Part shown: positions 45,092 to 52,379 of the stretch, in pieces
How the letters are laid out: every line of letters starts with the position of its first letter
How positions within the stretch are numbered: the stretch's first letter is position 1
Origin: Halobacteriovorax vibrionivorans
Lineage (GTDB): Bacteria; Bdellovibrionota; Bacteriovoracia; Bacteriovoracales; Bacteriovoracaceae
Assembly (NCBI RefSeq): GCF_003346865.1
Contig: NZ_QDKL01000003.1
Span: 620,001 to 684,000, forward strand
Length of the DNA: 64,000 nt
Direction of reading: 5' to 3'
Program-made: the position numbers and the translations under genes
Notes under the pieces: model-generated
The model's database searches: none
What the model saw: the letters and a program-made list of their open reading frames with translations, nothing else
What the model was told of the DNA's origin: nothing

Positions 45092-45114
45092 AACATGTAT
45101 TTTTAATATATATT
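45092..45114. promoter_or_regulatory. Second, weaker NsrR-like site
   Basis: AACATGTATTT-T-TAATATATATT fits the 11-1-11 NsrR layout: the left arm has one mismatch to consensus, the right arm three. It lies between the hmp operator and the nsrR start and could give autoregulation or stronger repression of hmp. Confidence 0.55.
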
Positions 45115-45160
45115 TATAAAAAACAATAGATTTCAGATAGATATATGCTAATAAAGAAGT

Positions 45161-45592
45161 ATGAAATTAACTTCATATACTGACTATTCCCTCAGAGTTT
45201 TAATATTCTTAAGCCTAAACCACGAGCGCTTATGTACCTCTAGCGAGATATCAGAAACGTATATGATCTCAAGAAACCATCTTGCAAAAATCATTCACCA
45301 GCTCTCACGCCTAGGCCTTATTGAAAGCTACAAAGGGGCCAGTGGCGGCATAAAACTAGCAAAAGAACCAAAAGAAATTAATATTGGTCTATTGATTAAA
45401 GAAATTGAATCTGACTTTAATATTGTCGACTGCTTTATTGGCGACAGAAGTAAGTCACCATGTCGACTCACCCCTCACTGTAAACTAAAGTCCATAATGA
45501 ATGAGTCCTTATCTTTATTTATCCAGAACTTAGAAAAGTACACTCTTGAAGACATCGTTGAAAATCGAGAAGAATTACTTTCGCTTTTCTAA
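45161..45592 (+). CDS. nsrR: Rrf2-family nitric oxide-sensing repressor NsrR
   Basis: 143 residues. N-terminal winged helix (MKLTSYTDYSLRVLIFLSLN, ISRNHLAKIIHQLSRLGLIE, GASGGIKLA) and three cluster cysteines: Cys91, Cys101 and Cys107 in VDCF ... CRLTPHCKL. The last two keep the CxITPxCRL spacing of E. coli NsrR; the gap between the first and second is nine residues rather than the usual four or five. It binds a [2Fe-2S] or [4Fe-4S] cluster and releases DNA on contact with NO. Divergent from hmp. Confidence 0.9.
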   Translation: MKLTSYTDYSLRVLIFLSLNHERLCTSSEISETYMISRNHLAKIIHQLSRLGLIESYKGASGGIKLAKEPKEINIGLLIKEIESDFNIVDCFIGDRSKSPCRLTPHCKLKSIMNESLSLFIQNLEKYTLEDIVENREELLSLF

Positions 45593-46081
45593 AGAACACT
45601 TATATGAAGAAGTTTACGATCGCTTACTTCACTTCGTGAAGTGTCGCTATTGGGGTGGTACTTACGTAAGGAGTTTGTGTAGATTGCATAAAACCCTCTC
45701 TTTTTAAAATTAAATCAGTATGTCAGTGAGAAGTTGAATCAGAAGCGGAATGCATCATCATTGCAAAAAGAAATAATTTAGTTTTCGAAGTTGGTTCACC
45801 TGGCCTCCCATCCGGGTCGGCCATGCGTTGCTTTTGCATTATTTTGCCATCGTGGCAAATGCTGCAAACAAAAAAGCCGGATCATTGATCCGGCTTCTTA
45901 AAGAGAGACATTTTGACGGAGTGAAAAAATCCTTTTTTCTGCTCCAACACACACACGCTTATATATAAGCAAGGCCTGTGCCAACTTTTTCATCTCGATG
46001 ACGCATAGAAAAGGTATTGAAATTTTATAAAACAAGAGAATGCGTGTGTCATATTTATGACTGACGCATGAAGACAAGGCG
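45593..46081. other. Convergent spacer with GC-rich structured island
   Basis: 489 bases between nsrR and the gene at 46082 with no credible gene. It contains small hairpins (CACTT/AAGTG near 45630), a GC-rich stretch at about 45785-45865 with the stem TTTGCCA/TGGCAAA (45843-45849 with 45853-45859), and the terminator at 45868-45896. The island shares CCATCGTGG and its placement beside an AAGCCGG terminator with the spacer at 48640-49015. Translated on the minus strand it resembles the 82-codon frame there only loosely. Confidence 0.6.
45868..45896 (-). terminator. Rho-independent terminator
   Basis: AAGCCGGATC / GATCCGGCTT, ten perfect pairs (45874-45883 with 45887-45896), loop ATT, followed on the minus strand by CTTTTTTGTTT. 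It ends minus-strand transcription from 46082-46321 after about 185 bases of trailer. Confidence 0.88.
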
Positions 46082-46321
46082 TTACTTAATTGACTTTAAA
46101 AAACGAGACAATTTCATCATTCCAATATCACAGGCCTCTGTTTCATCTTCGGCACCAAAGACTTGATCAACATACTTAAATATTTTTTTCGTCTCTTTAT
46201 ACACTATCGCGATCTCAGCATTGAAACCTTTGTTAGTTCTATTAACTTCAATCTGTCCAAGGAGATTGTCATTATTTTGTAAAGTTACATAAAATTCTTT
46301 CGGATAGTCATATTGTTTCAT
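46082..46321 (-). CDS. Small cytoplasmic protein of unknown function
   Basis: 79 residues, no signal peptide: MKQYDYPKEFYVTLQNNDNL, a beta-rich N-terminal half, then a helix DETEACDIGMMKLSRFLKSI. One cysteine. No recognised family, no clear ribosome binding site. Divergent from the YceI gene with 34 bases between start codons, a compact shared promoter region. Coding status rests on length, position, a downstream terminator and sensible amino acid composition. Confidence 0.6.
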   Translation of the reverse strand: MKQYDYPKEFYVTLQNNDNLLGQIEVNRTNKGFNAEIAIVYKETKKIFKYVDQVFGAEDETEACDIGMMKLSRFLKSIK

Positions 46322-46355
46322 ATACTTGATTTAAACAATTCAAAGGAGAAAGACA

Positions 46356-46898
46356 ATGAAATTCATAGTTGCTGGATTACTATTTTCTAGCATGACGTTT
46401 GCAAACTGTTATGAATACAATAATTCAAATACAGCAGTAAAATGGACGGCATATAAAACGGCCAAAAAAGCCGGTGTTGGTGGGGCCTTCAAAAAGTTTG
46501 AAATTAAAACTCAAAAGAAGCAAGGTTCAATAAAAGAGCTAGTTAAAGGTGCTCGTTTCACAATCGATGTAAACTCTGTTCACACAAAAGATGCATCACG
46601 TGATGCTAAGATTGAAAGATTCTTCTTTAAAGATATGAAAATCTCAGGTGTTGTTAATAAAATCGATAGCAATTACTTATATGTGGATATGACTCTTGCT
46701 GGAAAAACAATGAAAGTTCCTATGAAGTATGACATTGAAGATGGTGAGCTTGAAGCTGAAGGAATCATTGATGTTCTTGACTTCGCCCTTGGAGAAAACC
46801 TAGCGGCAATCAACAAGGCCTGCTATGCACTTCACGAAGGTAAAACTTGGAGTGATGTTCAGATTGAAATTGAATCAAAATTTTCAAAGTGTAATTAA
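46356..46898 (+). CDS. YceI-like exported protein
   Basis: 180 residues with a signal peptide (MKFIVAGLLFSSMTFA) and the YceI lipocalin-like barrel: SNTAVKWTAYKTAKKAGVGG, ARFTIDVNSVHTKDASRDAK, IERFFF and the closing IIDVLDFALGENLAAINKAC. YceI proteins are periplasmic and bind isoprenoid-type lipids. AAAGGAG lies before the ATG and a terminator follows. It is somewhat short for the family and has two C-terminal cysteines. Confidence 0.85.
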   Translation: MKFIVAGLLFSSMTFANCYEYNNSNTAVKWTAYKTAKKAGVGGAFKKFEIKTQKKQGSIKELVKGARFTIDVNSVHTKDASRDAKIERFFFKDMKISGVVNKIDSNYLYVDMTLAGKTMKVPMKYDIEDGELEAEGIIDVLDFALGENLAAINKACYALHEGKTWSDVQIEIESKFSKCN

Positions 46899-46904
46899 TA
46901 ATAT

Positions 46905-46933
46905 TTGGGCCAGATTTCGGTTTGGCCCAATTT
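46905..46933 (+). terminator. Terminator after the YceI gene
   Basis: TTGGGCCA / TGGCCCAA (46905-46912 with 46923-46930) with a ten-base loop, followed by TTTAATCTTC. It lies seven bases past the stop. Confidence 0.75.
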
Positions 46934-47081
46934 AATCTTCATAATTGTCGAGAAAGTTTACATCGAATACAAGATAACTTTTGAACATTATCAATAATTC
47001 TATTCCTCATTTTGATTAAAATTCGAAACCTCCTCATAATAGCACGACCGATAGTTAGCTATTTTTCTTACAGGAGGCAAT

Positions 47082-47900
47082 TTGAAAAAATTAACGACAC
47101 TTATTTTTTCACTGATTATTCAATTAACCTATGCTCAGGTTAATGAGATTACATTAGATGAACCACAAGCATCTTTTTTTAATCTTTCAAACTTCAAGAT
47201 TCTCTATCTTAATTCAACCTATACAGAAATGAATGCACGTAATCGAGACGCTATCTATATGGATCACCTCGTCTACTTTCGCTACGATATAGCCAAGAAT
47301 CAAAACATACGCTGGGTACCTGTTTACTCAAATACCTTCTCTCAAAAAAATCAGAAATCTTACCAAGGCGAATACGCTTATTCCTCTCTTCGTTATTACA
47401 TCAATAATATTTTAACTGAAGATAAACACGGGCTTAGCCTCCACTTCCAAAATCGAAATTATATCTTTGATGGAGAGGATCGTAATAGAGGCTATGATAG
47501 TTATCATCGTGGATATTTTTTTCTTTCAAAGAATACAGACAATTTCACATTTGAATTAAATACGTATGCACAGATCTATAATCGAAATGGACGAGACCCA
47601 AATACGAATACATGGCGTACAATGTGTGGAACGTTTGCCTATTATAACTTTAACGACAACTGGGGACTAGGCTTTGGAAGTGAATGGTATACTGATAATC
47701 GAGATGGTAAGAAGAAGATTGGGGACGATCGCATGGTTCTCTACCTTCCTTATTTAAGATACAACAAAGGCAAAGGCTTTGTTGAACTATATGCAACTTA
47801 TACGGCCGCCAAGTCAGGAGATGGAGATCACAGTATTATTATTGATGACTTTCATGAGAATGGATCATTAACTCTAGATATTGGTTACTATATCTTATAA
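47082..47900 (+). CDS. Outer-membrane beta-barrel-like protein
   Basis: 272 residues with a signal peptide (MKKLTTLIFSLIIQLTYAQ) and alternating aromatic/polar strands such as KHGLSLHFQNRNYIF, NFTFELNTYAQIYN, WGLGFGSEWYTDN and GFVELYATYTAAK, ending in LTLDIGYYIL, a C-terminal strand like those recognised by the Bam machinery though without terminal Phe. Start is TTG at 47082: AGGAGG lies four bases ahead of it, and no ATG preserves the signal peptide. Role unknown; could be a small channel or an enzyme-free barrel. Confidence 0.75.
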   Translation: MKKLTTLIFSLIIQLTYAQVNEITLDEPQASFFNLSNFKILYLNSTYTEMNARNRDAIYMDHLVYFRYDIAKNQNIRWVPVYSNTFSQKNQKSYQGEYAYSSLRYYINNILTEDKHGLSLHFQNRNYIFDGEDRNRGYDSYHRGYFFLSKNTDNFTFELNTYAQIYNRNGRDPNTNTWRTMCGTFAYYNFNDNWGLGFGSEWYTDNRDGKKKIGDDRMVLYLPYLRYNKGKGFVELYATYTAAKSGDGDHSIIIDDFHENGSLTLDIGYYIL

Positions 47901-48035
47901 ATCTTAACACAATCTCAACTTTGCTATGTCTGTATAAGTTGATACTTTATGTCCAACACGAAAGATAACTTAAAAGAACAATAAATCTCTCCTCTTTCTT
48001 ACAGCACAGAGTAATAAAGTTTAGAGTACACACTC

Positions 48036-48061
48036 GCGGCAGGCCCCTGAACCTGCCGCGA
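48036..48061 (+). terminator. Strong hairpin, possible terminator
   Basis: CGCGGCAGG / CCTGCCGCG, nine perfect GC-rich pairs (48036-48044 with 48053-48061), loop of eight, then ATTCCAATTTT. It is 135 bases after the barrel gene stop; the T content is weak, so it may also be a stable RNA end. The remaining spacer to 48171 shows no gene. Confidence 0.55.
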
Positions 48062-48171
48062 TTCCAATTTTCCCTACTCAATAAGAAAAACTTACACATT
48101 AACACAATCCTAACTTTCCACTACCAATAAACATTGCTAGAAAGACTCATAATTCAATTTAGGAGAGAAAA

Positions 48172-48639
48172 ATGAAGGCATTAATTGCAATTTTAATGAC
48201 AGCATCAGTAATTGCTAACACTTACGTTCTAACGGACTCAGTTTCAGCAAAGACTGACGGTTCATACCAACCACTAACTGAAATCACTGTTGAGAATCTA
48301 ACTCTTAACAATGCCGATATTTACGAAAGAAAAGCATATATCAGCGCGGTAATTAACGGTGAAAAAAGAGAGCTTGTTGCTAAAATCAATGATCGTCTTT
48401 ATACAGGTTCAAAAGTTAACTACCTACTTGGTGGTGAACTTGATGGAAAGGTTCTTTCAAGAGGTGCTTGTGATGAATACGAAGCATTTTCTTACCGTTA
48501 CAAAATGGTAATCTCTGAAGACAAAGAAACAAGAGCACAAGAGCTTAAGTTAACAAAACTTTCTCTCTACCACAGCTACTCTTGGGATCAGTGTCACGAC
48601 AGAACACTAGTTTTAGAGTTTCCTTACTCACAAAAATAA
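48172..48639 (+). CDS. Small exported protein of unknown function
   Basis: 155 residues; signal peptide MKALIAILMTASVIANT. The mature protein is beta-rich (YERKAYISAVINGEKRELVA, KVNYLLGGELDGKVL) with two cysteines, ACDEYEAF and DQCHDRT, that could pair. TAGGAGAG precedes the ATG and a T-rich terminator follows directly. No family recognised. Confidence 0.75.
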   Translation: MKALIAILMTASVIANTYVLTDSVSAKTDGSYQPLTEITVENLTLNNADIYERKAYISAVINGEKRELVAKINDRLYTGSKVNYLLGGELDGKVLSRGACDEYEAFSYRYKMVISEDKETRAQELKLTKLSLYHSYSWDQCHDRTLVLEFPYSQK

Positions 48640-49015
48640 TTCCCATATGAAAGCGGCCCAAAGTGGCCGTTTTTTTTTTGCGATGGACGAATCCGTAAAA
48701 AACTTAATCTGAAATTGAATTGAAGTAACTGATTCGTTAAAGCTTGCTGTGGATGCTAGCGCAAGACAAGGGAAGGCGTAGTTTGCTACGCCGGTCCGCT
48801 CTCGGCTCCTGCCTTCGCGGACATACTGTCCATCGTGGACATAACCGAAGTCAGGCGCAGCAGACGTCTTGCTCAATTCGACAACTTACCCATTGCTCCA
48901 GAGACAACAAAGCCGGGCTTGAACCCGGCTTGTTGAAATAGATTTTTAGCTAAAGATTGGGGAGCTAGCGCCGCAAACAATAGCCCGCCTTTGGGCGGCC
49001 AATTTTGCGGAGCGC
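48640..49015. other. Convergent spacer with GC-rich, multi-hairpin island
   Basis: 376 bases between convergent genes. Besides the terminator at 48654 it holds a run of stems: GGCGTAG/CTACGCC (48775-48781 with 48786-48792), GTCCGC/GCGGAC (48794-48799 with 48817-48822), GTCCA/TGGAC (48828-48832 with 48836-48840), AAGCCGGG/CCCGGCTT (48910-48917 with 48924-48931) and the ffh trailer hairpin. GC content is visibly above the surroundings. It may be a structured RNA, a repeat element or transferred DNA. It lacks the conserved SRP RNA loop. Confidence 0.6.
48654..48680 (+). terminator. Terminator after the 48172-48639 gene
   Basis: CGGCC / GGCCG stem (48654-48658 with 48665-48669) and ten T. It starts 15 bases past the stop. 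Confidence 0.88.
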
Positions 49016-49016
49016 T
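48967..49016 (-). terminator. Hairpin at the 3-prime end of ffh
   Basis: Nested stem: AGCG/CGCT outside, CCGCAAA/TTTGCGG (48971-48977 with 49004-49010) and CCGCC/GGCGG inside. It begins at the ffh stop codon. No T-run follows directly, so it may protect the mRNA end while the AAGCCGGG hairpin further on terminates weakly. Confidence 0.55.
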
Positions 49017-50452
49017 TAGAAGAAGCCACCGCCCCATTTTCCGCCTTTCTTGCGTGGTTTCTTTTTCTTACCACCAAGTCCAGGCATTCCAGGCATCCCG
49101 TCCATTCCTGGCATACCAGGCATCCCCGGCATCGCTCCACCTTTCATCATCTTTGATAGTCCACCCATCATCTGCTCCATTTGCTTAAATTTAGCAATGA
49201 AGTCACGAACCTGAGCTTCAGTATTTCCTGAACCTTTTGCAATTCGCTTGATGTGAGAGTCTTTCATGATCTTATAATTGTCGCGCTCTTTCTTCGTCAT
49301 CGAGTTGATGATAACGCGCATTCTCTTCATTTCATTTTCAGCAGGAGTCAGATCCCCTACTTGCTTAAGCATGCCACCCATACCAGGGATCATTTTCATG
49401 ATTGATGCCATTGAACCTAAGTTCTTCATCATATCCATTTGTTTCATGAAATCATTTACAGAAAACTTCCCTTTCTCTAAACGCTTCATCATGCCTTCAG
49501 CATCATCTTTATCAATAGCAGCTTCAGCTTTTTCAACTAGCGTTAGAACATCACCCATATCAAGGATTCGTCCCGCAAGACGGTCCGGGTGAAAGAGTTC
49601 AAGGTCTTTCATCTTCTCACCAGTTGAGATGAATTTAATTGGAACTCCTGTTACGTGCTTAATTGAAAGCGCGGCACCACCACGAGCATCAGAGTCCATT
49701 TTTGAAAGAACAACACCAGTAAGCCCTACAGCTTCATGGAAGCTCTTTGCAACATTTACTGCTTCTTGCCCAGTCATGGCATCTGCAACCATTAGAACTT
49801 CTGGATTTAGCCCTTCAAGTCCTTGGCGTACTTCTTTAATTTGCCCCATTAATTCTTCATCAACATGAAGACGTCCGGCCGTATCGATAATAACGATATC
49901 CTTACCGTTTTCTTTGGCAAATGCCATGGCATCAGCTGCGATATCTTTAGGGTGTTTTGAAAGGTCTGAATCAAACCAATCCATATTCATTGATTTTGCA
50001 AGAGTAATTAGCTGATCTTTGGCAGCAGGTCTAAATGTATCGGCAGGAACAAGAAGAACGTTCTTCTTCTCTTTCTTTGATAGGAAAAGTGAAAGCTTCC
50101 CAGAAAAAGTTGTTTTACCTTGACCGTTTAAACCAACGACTAAAATAGGAGTGATTCCACCTTCTATATAATTAAGCTCAGTGTTCTTATCACCCATTGT
50201 CTTTGCAAGTTCGTCGTGAACGATCTTAACAAATTGTTCCTCTGGATTAACACCTTTGATAACTTTCTCACCAAGAGCTTCTTCTTTAACGTTATTAATG
50301 AAGTTCTTTACGACTTTAAAATTAACATCTGCTTCTAAAAGAGCTGTCTTAACAAGCTTTAATGTTTCTTCAATATTACTTTCAGAGATCTTTCCCTTAC
50401 CTGAAATATTCTTAAACGCTTCTGAAAACTTATCACTTAAATTATCAAACAT
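49016..50452 (-). CDS. ffh: Signal recognition particle protein Ffh
   Basis: 478 residues. N domain, then the GTPase: VGLNGQGKTTFSGKLS (G1), DTFRPAAKDQL, DTAGRLHVDEEL (G3), LSKMDSDARGGAALS (G4), and the Met-rich M domain with MKMIPGMGGMLKQ and RIAKGSG for RNA and signal binding. The tail is unusual: repeats of GMPGMPGMDGM and then a Lys/Gly-rich end. Ffh binds signal peptides of nascent membrane proteins with 4.5S RNA; that RNA gene is not visible nearby. GGGA precedes the ATG, ten bases after the upstream HAD gene. Confidence 0.97.
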   Translation of the reverse strand: MFDNLSDKFSEAFKNISGKGKISESNIEETLKLVKTALLEADVNFKVVKNFINNVKEEALGEKVIKGVNPEEQFVKIVHDELAKTMGDKNTELNYIEGGITPILVVGLNGQGKTTFSGKLSLFLSKKEKKNVLLVPADTFRPAAKDQLITLAKSMNMDWFDSDLSKHPKDIAADAMAFAKENGKDIVIIDTAGRLHVDEELMGQIKEVRQGLEGLNPEVLMVADAMTGQEAVNVAKSFHEAVGLTGVVLSKMDSDARGGAALSIKHVTGVPIKFISTGEKMKDLELFHPDRLAGRILDMGDVLTLVEKAEAAIDKDDAEGMMKRLEKGKFSVNDFMKQMDMMKNLGSMASIMKMIPGMGGMLKQVGDLTPAENEMKRMRVIINSMTKKERDNYKIMKDSHIKRIAKGSGNTEAQVRDFIAKFKQMEQMMGGLSKMMKGGAMPGMPGMPGMDGMPGMPGLGGKKKKPRKKGGKWGGGFF

Positions 50453-50461
50453 TCTAATTCC

Positions 50462-51133
50462 CTATTTATTTATATTATTCAAAATTATTTCTAAACATTC
50501 ACTTGGATGAGTTGCCCAATAATCGGCAGTGTGCTCACCAAATCCATCTTTTGTAATCCCACTCTCCCAAAGAGCACCGATGGACTTTACACCAAAGCTC
50601 TTGGCTCCTTGTGTATCTGAGAAACTATCACCTATTAGCATAATCTTATCTTTAGGTGCGTCTTCAAGCATTTCGATAAGTCCCTGTGGATGAGGTTTAG
50701 GAGTTGTATCATCTAGACAACGAAGCTCCAAGAAGTGCTGCAACACATCCTGATCATCTAAAATTCTAAGAGTCGACCTACGATCACGTGCCGTCCATAC
50801 GTAGAGCTGAAACTCTTGATTTAGTAGATCCAAGATTAGCTTCTTCATTCCTGCAAACAACTTATAATCATTACTTTGCTTAGAAGTAACTTCTTTCCAA
50901 GTGCTCATAAGCTTATTTCTTTGAATTTCACTTCCCACTGGGTCGAGTCCAAATTGATTTGCAGTATATACCATATCAGGGCCATACTTTTTACGGGCCT
51001 CTTCAATACTTACGTCACGCTGAAGAATAATACTCATAACTTCCGCGACAGCACTAATGACGGCCTCTTTTGATGAAACGAGAGTCCCATCACAATCAAA
51101 CACAATATATCCTCTTGGATTTTCAAAAAACAT
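50462..51133 (-). CDS. HAD superfamily phosphatase
   Basis: 223 residues. HAD motifs: FDCDGTLVSSKEAV near 12 (nucleophile Asp), VWTARDRRS (motif II variant), PKPHPQGL with the Lys, and IGDSFSDTQGAKSFG (motif IV). The cap is helical (class C1), like phosphoglycolate phosphatase and pyrophosphatases. Substrate not predictable. It precedes ffh in the same direction with nine bases between them, so they are co-transcribed. Confidence 0.86.
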   Translation of the reverse strand: MFFENPRGYIVFDCDGTLVSSKEAVISAVAEVMSIILQRDVSIEEARKKYGPDMVYTANQFGLDPVGSEIQRNKLMSTWKEVTSKQSNDYKLFAGMKKLILDLLNQEFQLYVWTARDRRSTLRILDDQDVLQHFLELRCLDDTTPKPHPQGLIEMLEDAPKDKIMLIGDSFSDTQGAKSFGVKSIGALWESGITKDGFGEHTADYWATHPSECLEIILNNINK

Positions 51134-51163
51134 CAGTAATTATTTCCAAATTATCGAAAAATG

Positions 51164-51192
51164 TTGACCTAATTCTAGCTACTTGCTAAATA
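51164..51192 (+). promoter_or_regulatory. Candidate promoter giving a leaderless dus mRNA
   Basis: TTGACC (51164-51169), 17 bases, TAAATA (51187-51192), then five bases to the ATG at 51198. The -35 matches five of six consensus bases. No ribosome binding site is present. Confidence 0.5.
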
Positions 51193-51197
51193 ATCGC

Positions 51198-52283
51198 ATG
51201 GCCAATAATCGCACTTTTTCACCATCTCTTCAAGCTAAGATTGACACCTTGATGTCACGACGCCCAAAAGTCAAACTTGGGGATATTTCTTTTGATTCAC
51301 CACTTCTACTTGCTCCAATGAGTAGTATTTGTACCGCTCCATATCGTTTATTGATGGAAGAGCTGGGTGCTGGTGGAACAGTTAGTGAGCTCGTTTCATG
51401 TCACGGCATCAATTATAAGAATGAAAAGACTGTTAAAATGCTAGAAATCCATCCAAGAGAGAAGAATATCGGACTTCAACTCTTTGGTGAAGACGGCACG
51501 GCCATGGCAGAAGCGGCCAAAGTCGCACAAGAGCGCGAGCCAAAGTTCATCGATATTAACATGGGGTGTCCAGTTAGAAAGGTTGTTTCTAAAGGCGGTG
51601 GCTCTGCTCTTATGAAAGATACTTCTAAACTTGGTAAGTACTTCAATCAAATGAAGTCGGCCATTGAAGTTCCTCTAACAATTAAAATTAGAACTGGTTG
51701 GGATGATGATTCTATCAATGCCCAAGAAGTTATTCATATCGCAAAAGAAGAAGGTGTCGAATTTGTTGCTATTCATGGGCGAACGCGTACACAGGCCTAT
51801 AAGGGCCTTGCAAATTGGGATCTACTAGAAACTATTGCCCAGACTTCTCCTCTACCAATTATTGGAAACGGGGATCTTCACTCTTGGCAAATGACACAAA
51901 AGAGACTTATGGCAACTCGCTGTCAGGCCCTAATGCTTGGCCGAGGGCCTCTTAGAAATCCATTCATCTTCTTAGAAAGTTTTCTAAAAGAAGACGACGA
52001 TATTCAATTTACCCCTAGTGACTACTTGGAGGTTATTGAAAGATTCCGCGATTATCTTGAAGAGTACACGGATCGAGAAAGAACTGTTCTGATAACTCTT
52101 AGAAAGAATATCGTATGGATGGCCGCTGGTTTTCCAAATGTAACTCACTTTAGAAATGCAATGTTTCAGACGCCAGATATTGAAGAAACAATGAACGTAA
52201 CTCGTGAATATTTCGATGCCATTAAAGATGGCCACAAGAAGATCGACCATAATCAAGTCTTCATGGCCGGTGGTCACGGCTAA
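51198..52283 (+). CDS. dus: tRNA-dihydrouridine synthase
   Basis: 361 residues from ATG 51198; a TTG five codons upstream is in frame but has no advantage. FMN-dependent TIM barrel reducing uridines in the tRNA D-loop. Signatures: LLLAPMSSICTAPYRLLMEE at the start, INMGCPVRKVVSKGGGSALM with the catalytic Cys, IKIRTGWDD, AIHGRTRTQAYKG and IGNGDLHSW. C-terminal helical RNA-binding domain is present. Length and motifs fit DusB-like enzymes, but the exact subclass is not settled. Confidence 0.94.
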   Translation: MANNRTFSPSLQAKIDTLMSRRPKVKLGDISFDSPLLLAPMSSICTAPYRLLMEELGAGGTVSELVSCHGINYKNEKTVKMLEIHPREKNIGLQLFGEDGTAMAEAAKVAQEREPKFIDINMGCPVRKVVSKGGGSALMKDTSKLGKYFNQMKSAIEVPLTIKIRTGWDDDSINAQEVIHIAKEEGVEFVAIHGRTRTQAYKGLANWDLLETIAQTSPLPIIGNGDLHSWQMTQKRLMATRCQALMLGRGPLRNPFIFLESFLKEDDDIQFTPSDYLEVIERFRDYLEEYTDRERTVLITLRKNIVWMAAGFPNVTHFRNAMFQTPDIEETMNVTREYFDAIKDGHKKIDHNQVFMAGGHG

Positions 52284-52379
52284 GTCTCTAATTTCTCTAG
52301 GCTTACTAAAGTTTTCTTATGTTTATAACGATAAGTCTCTTTGAGGGAGAATAGTTTAAACTTAAACTTTAGAAATCAG

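Noticed and set aside
48628..48876. 82-codon minus-strand frame in the spacer beside ffh
   Set aside because: No ribosome binding site, runs through a terminator and several hairpins, and overlaps the end of a convincing exported-protein gene; treated as part of a structured or repeat island.
48640..49015. SRP 4.5S RNA next to ffh
   Set aside because: The conserved GGAAG-type loop sequence of SRP RNA is not present in either strand of this spacer.
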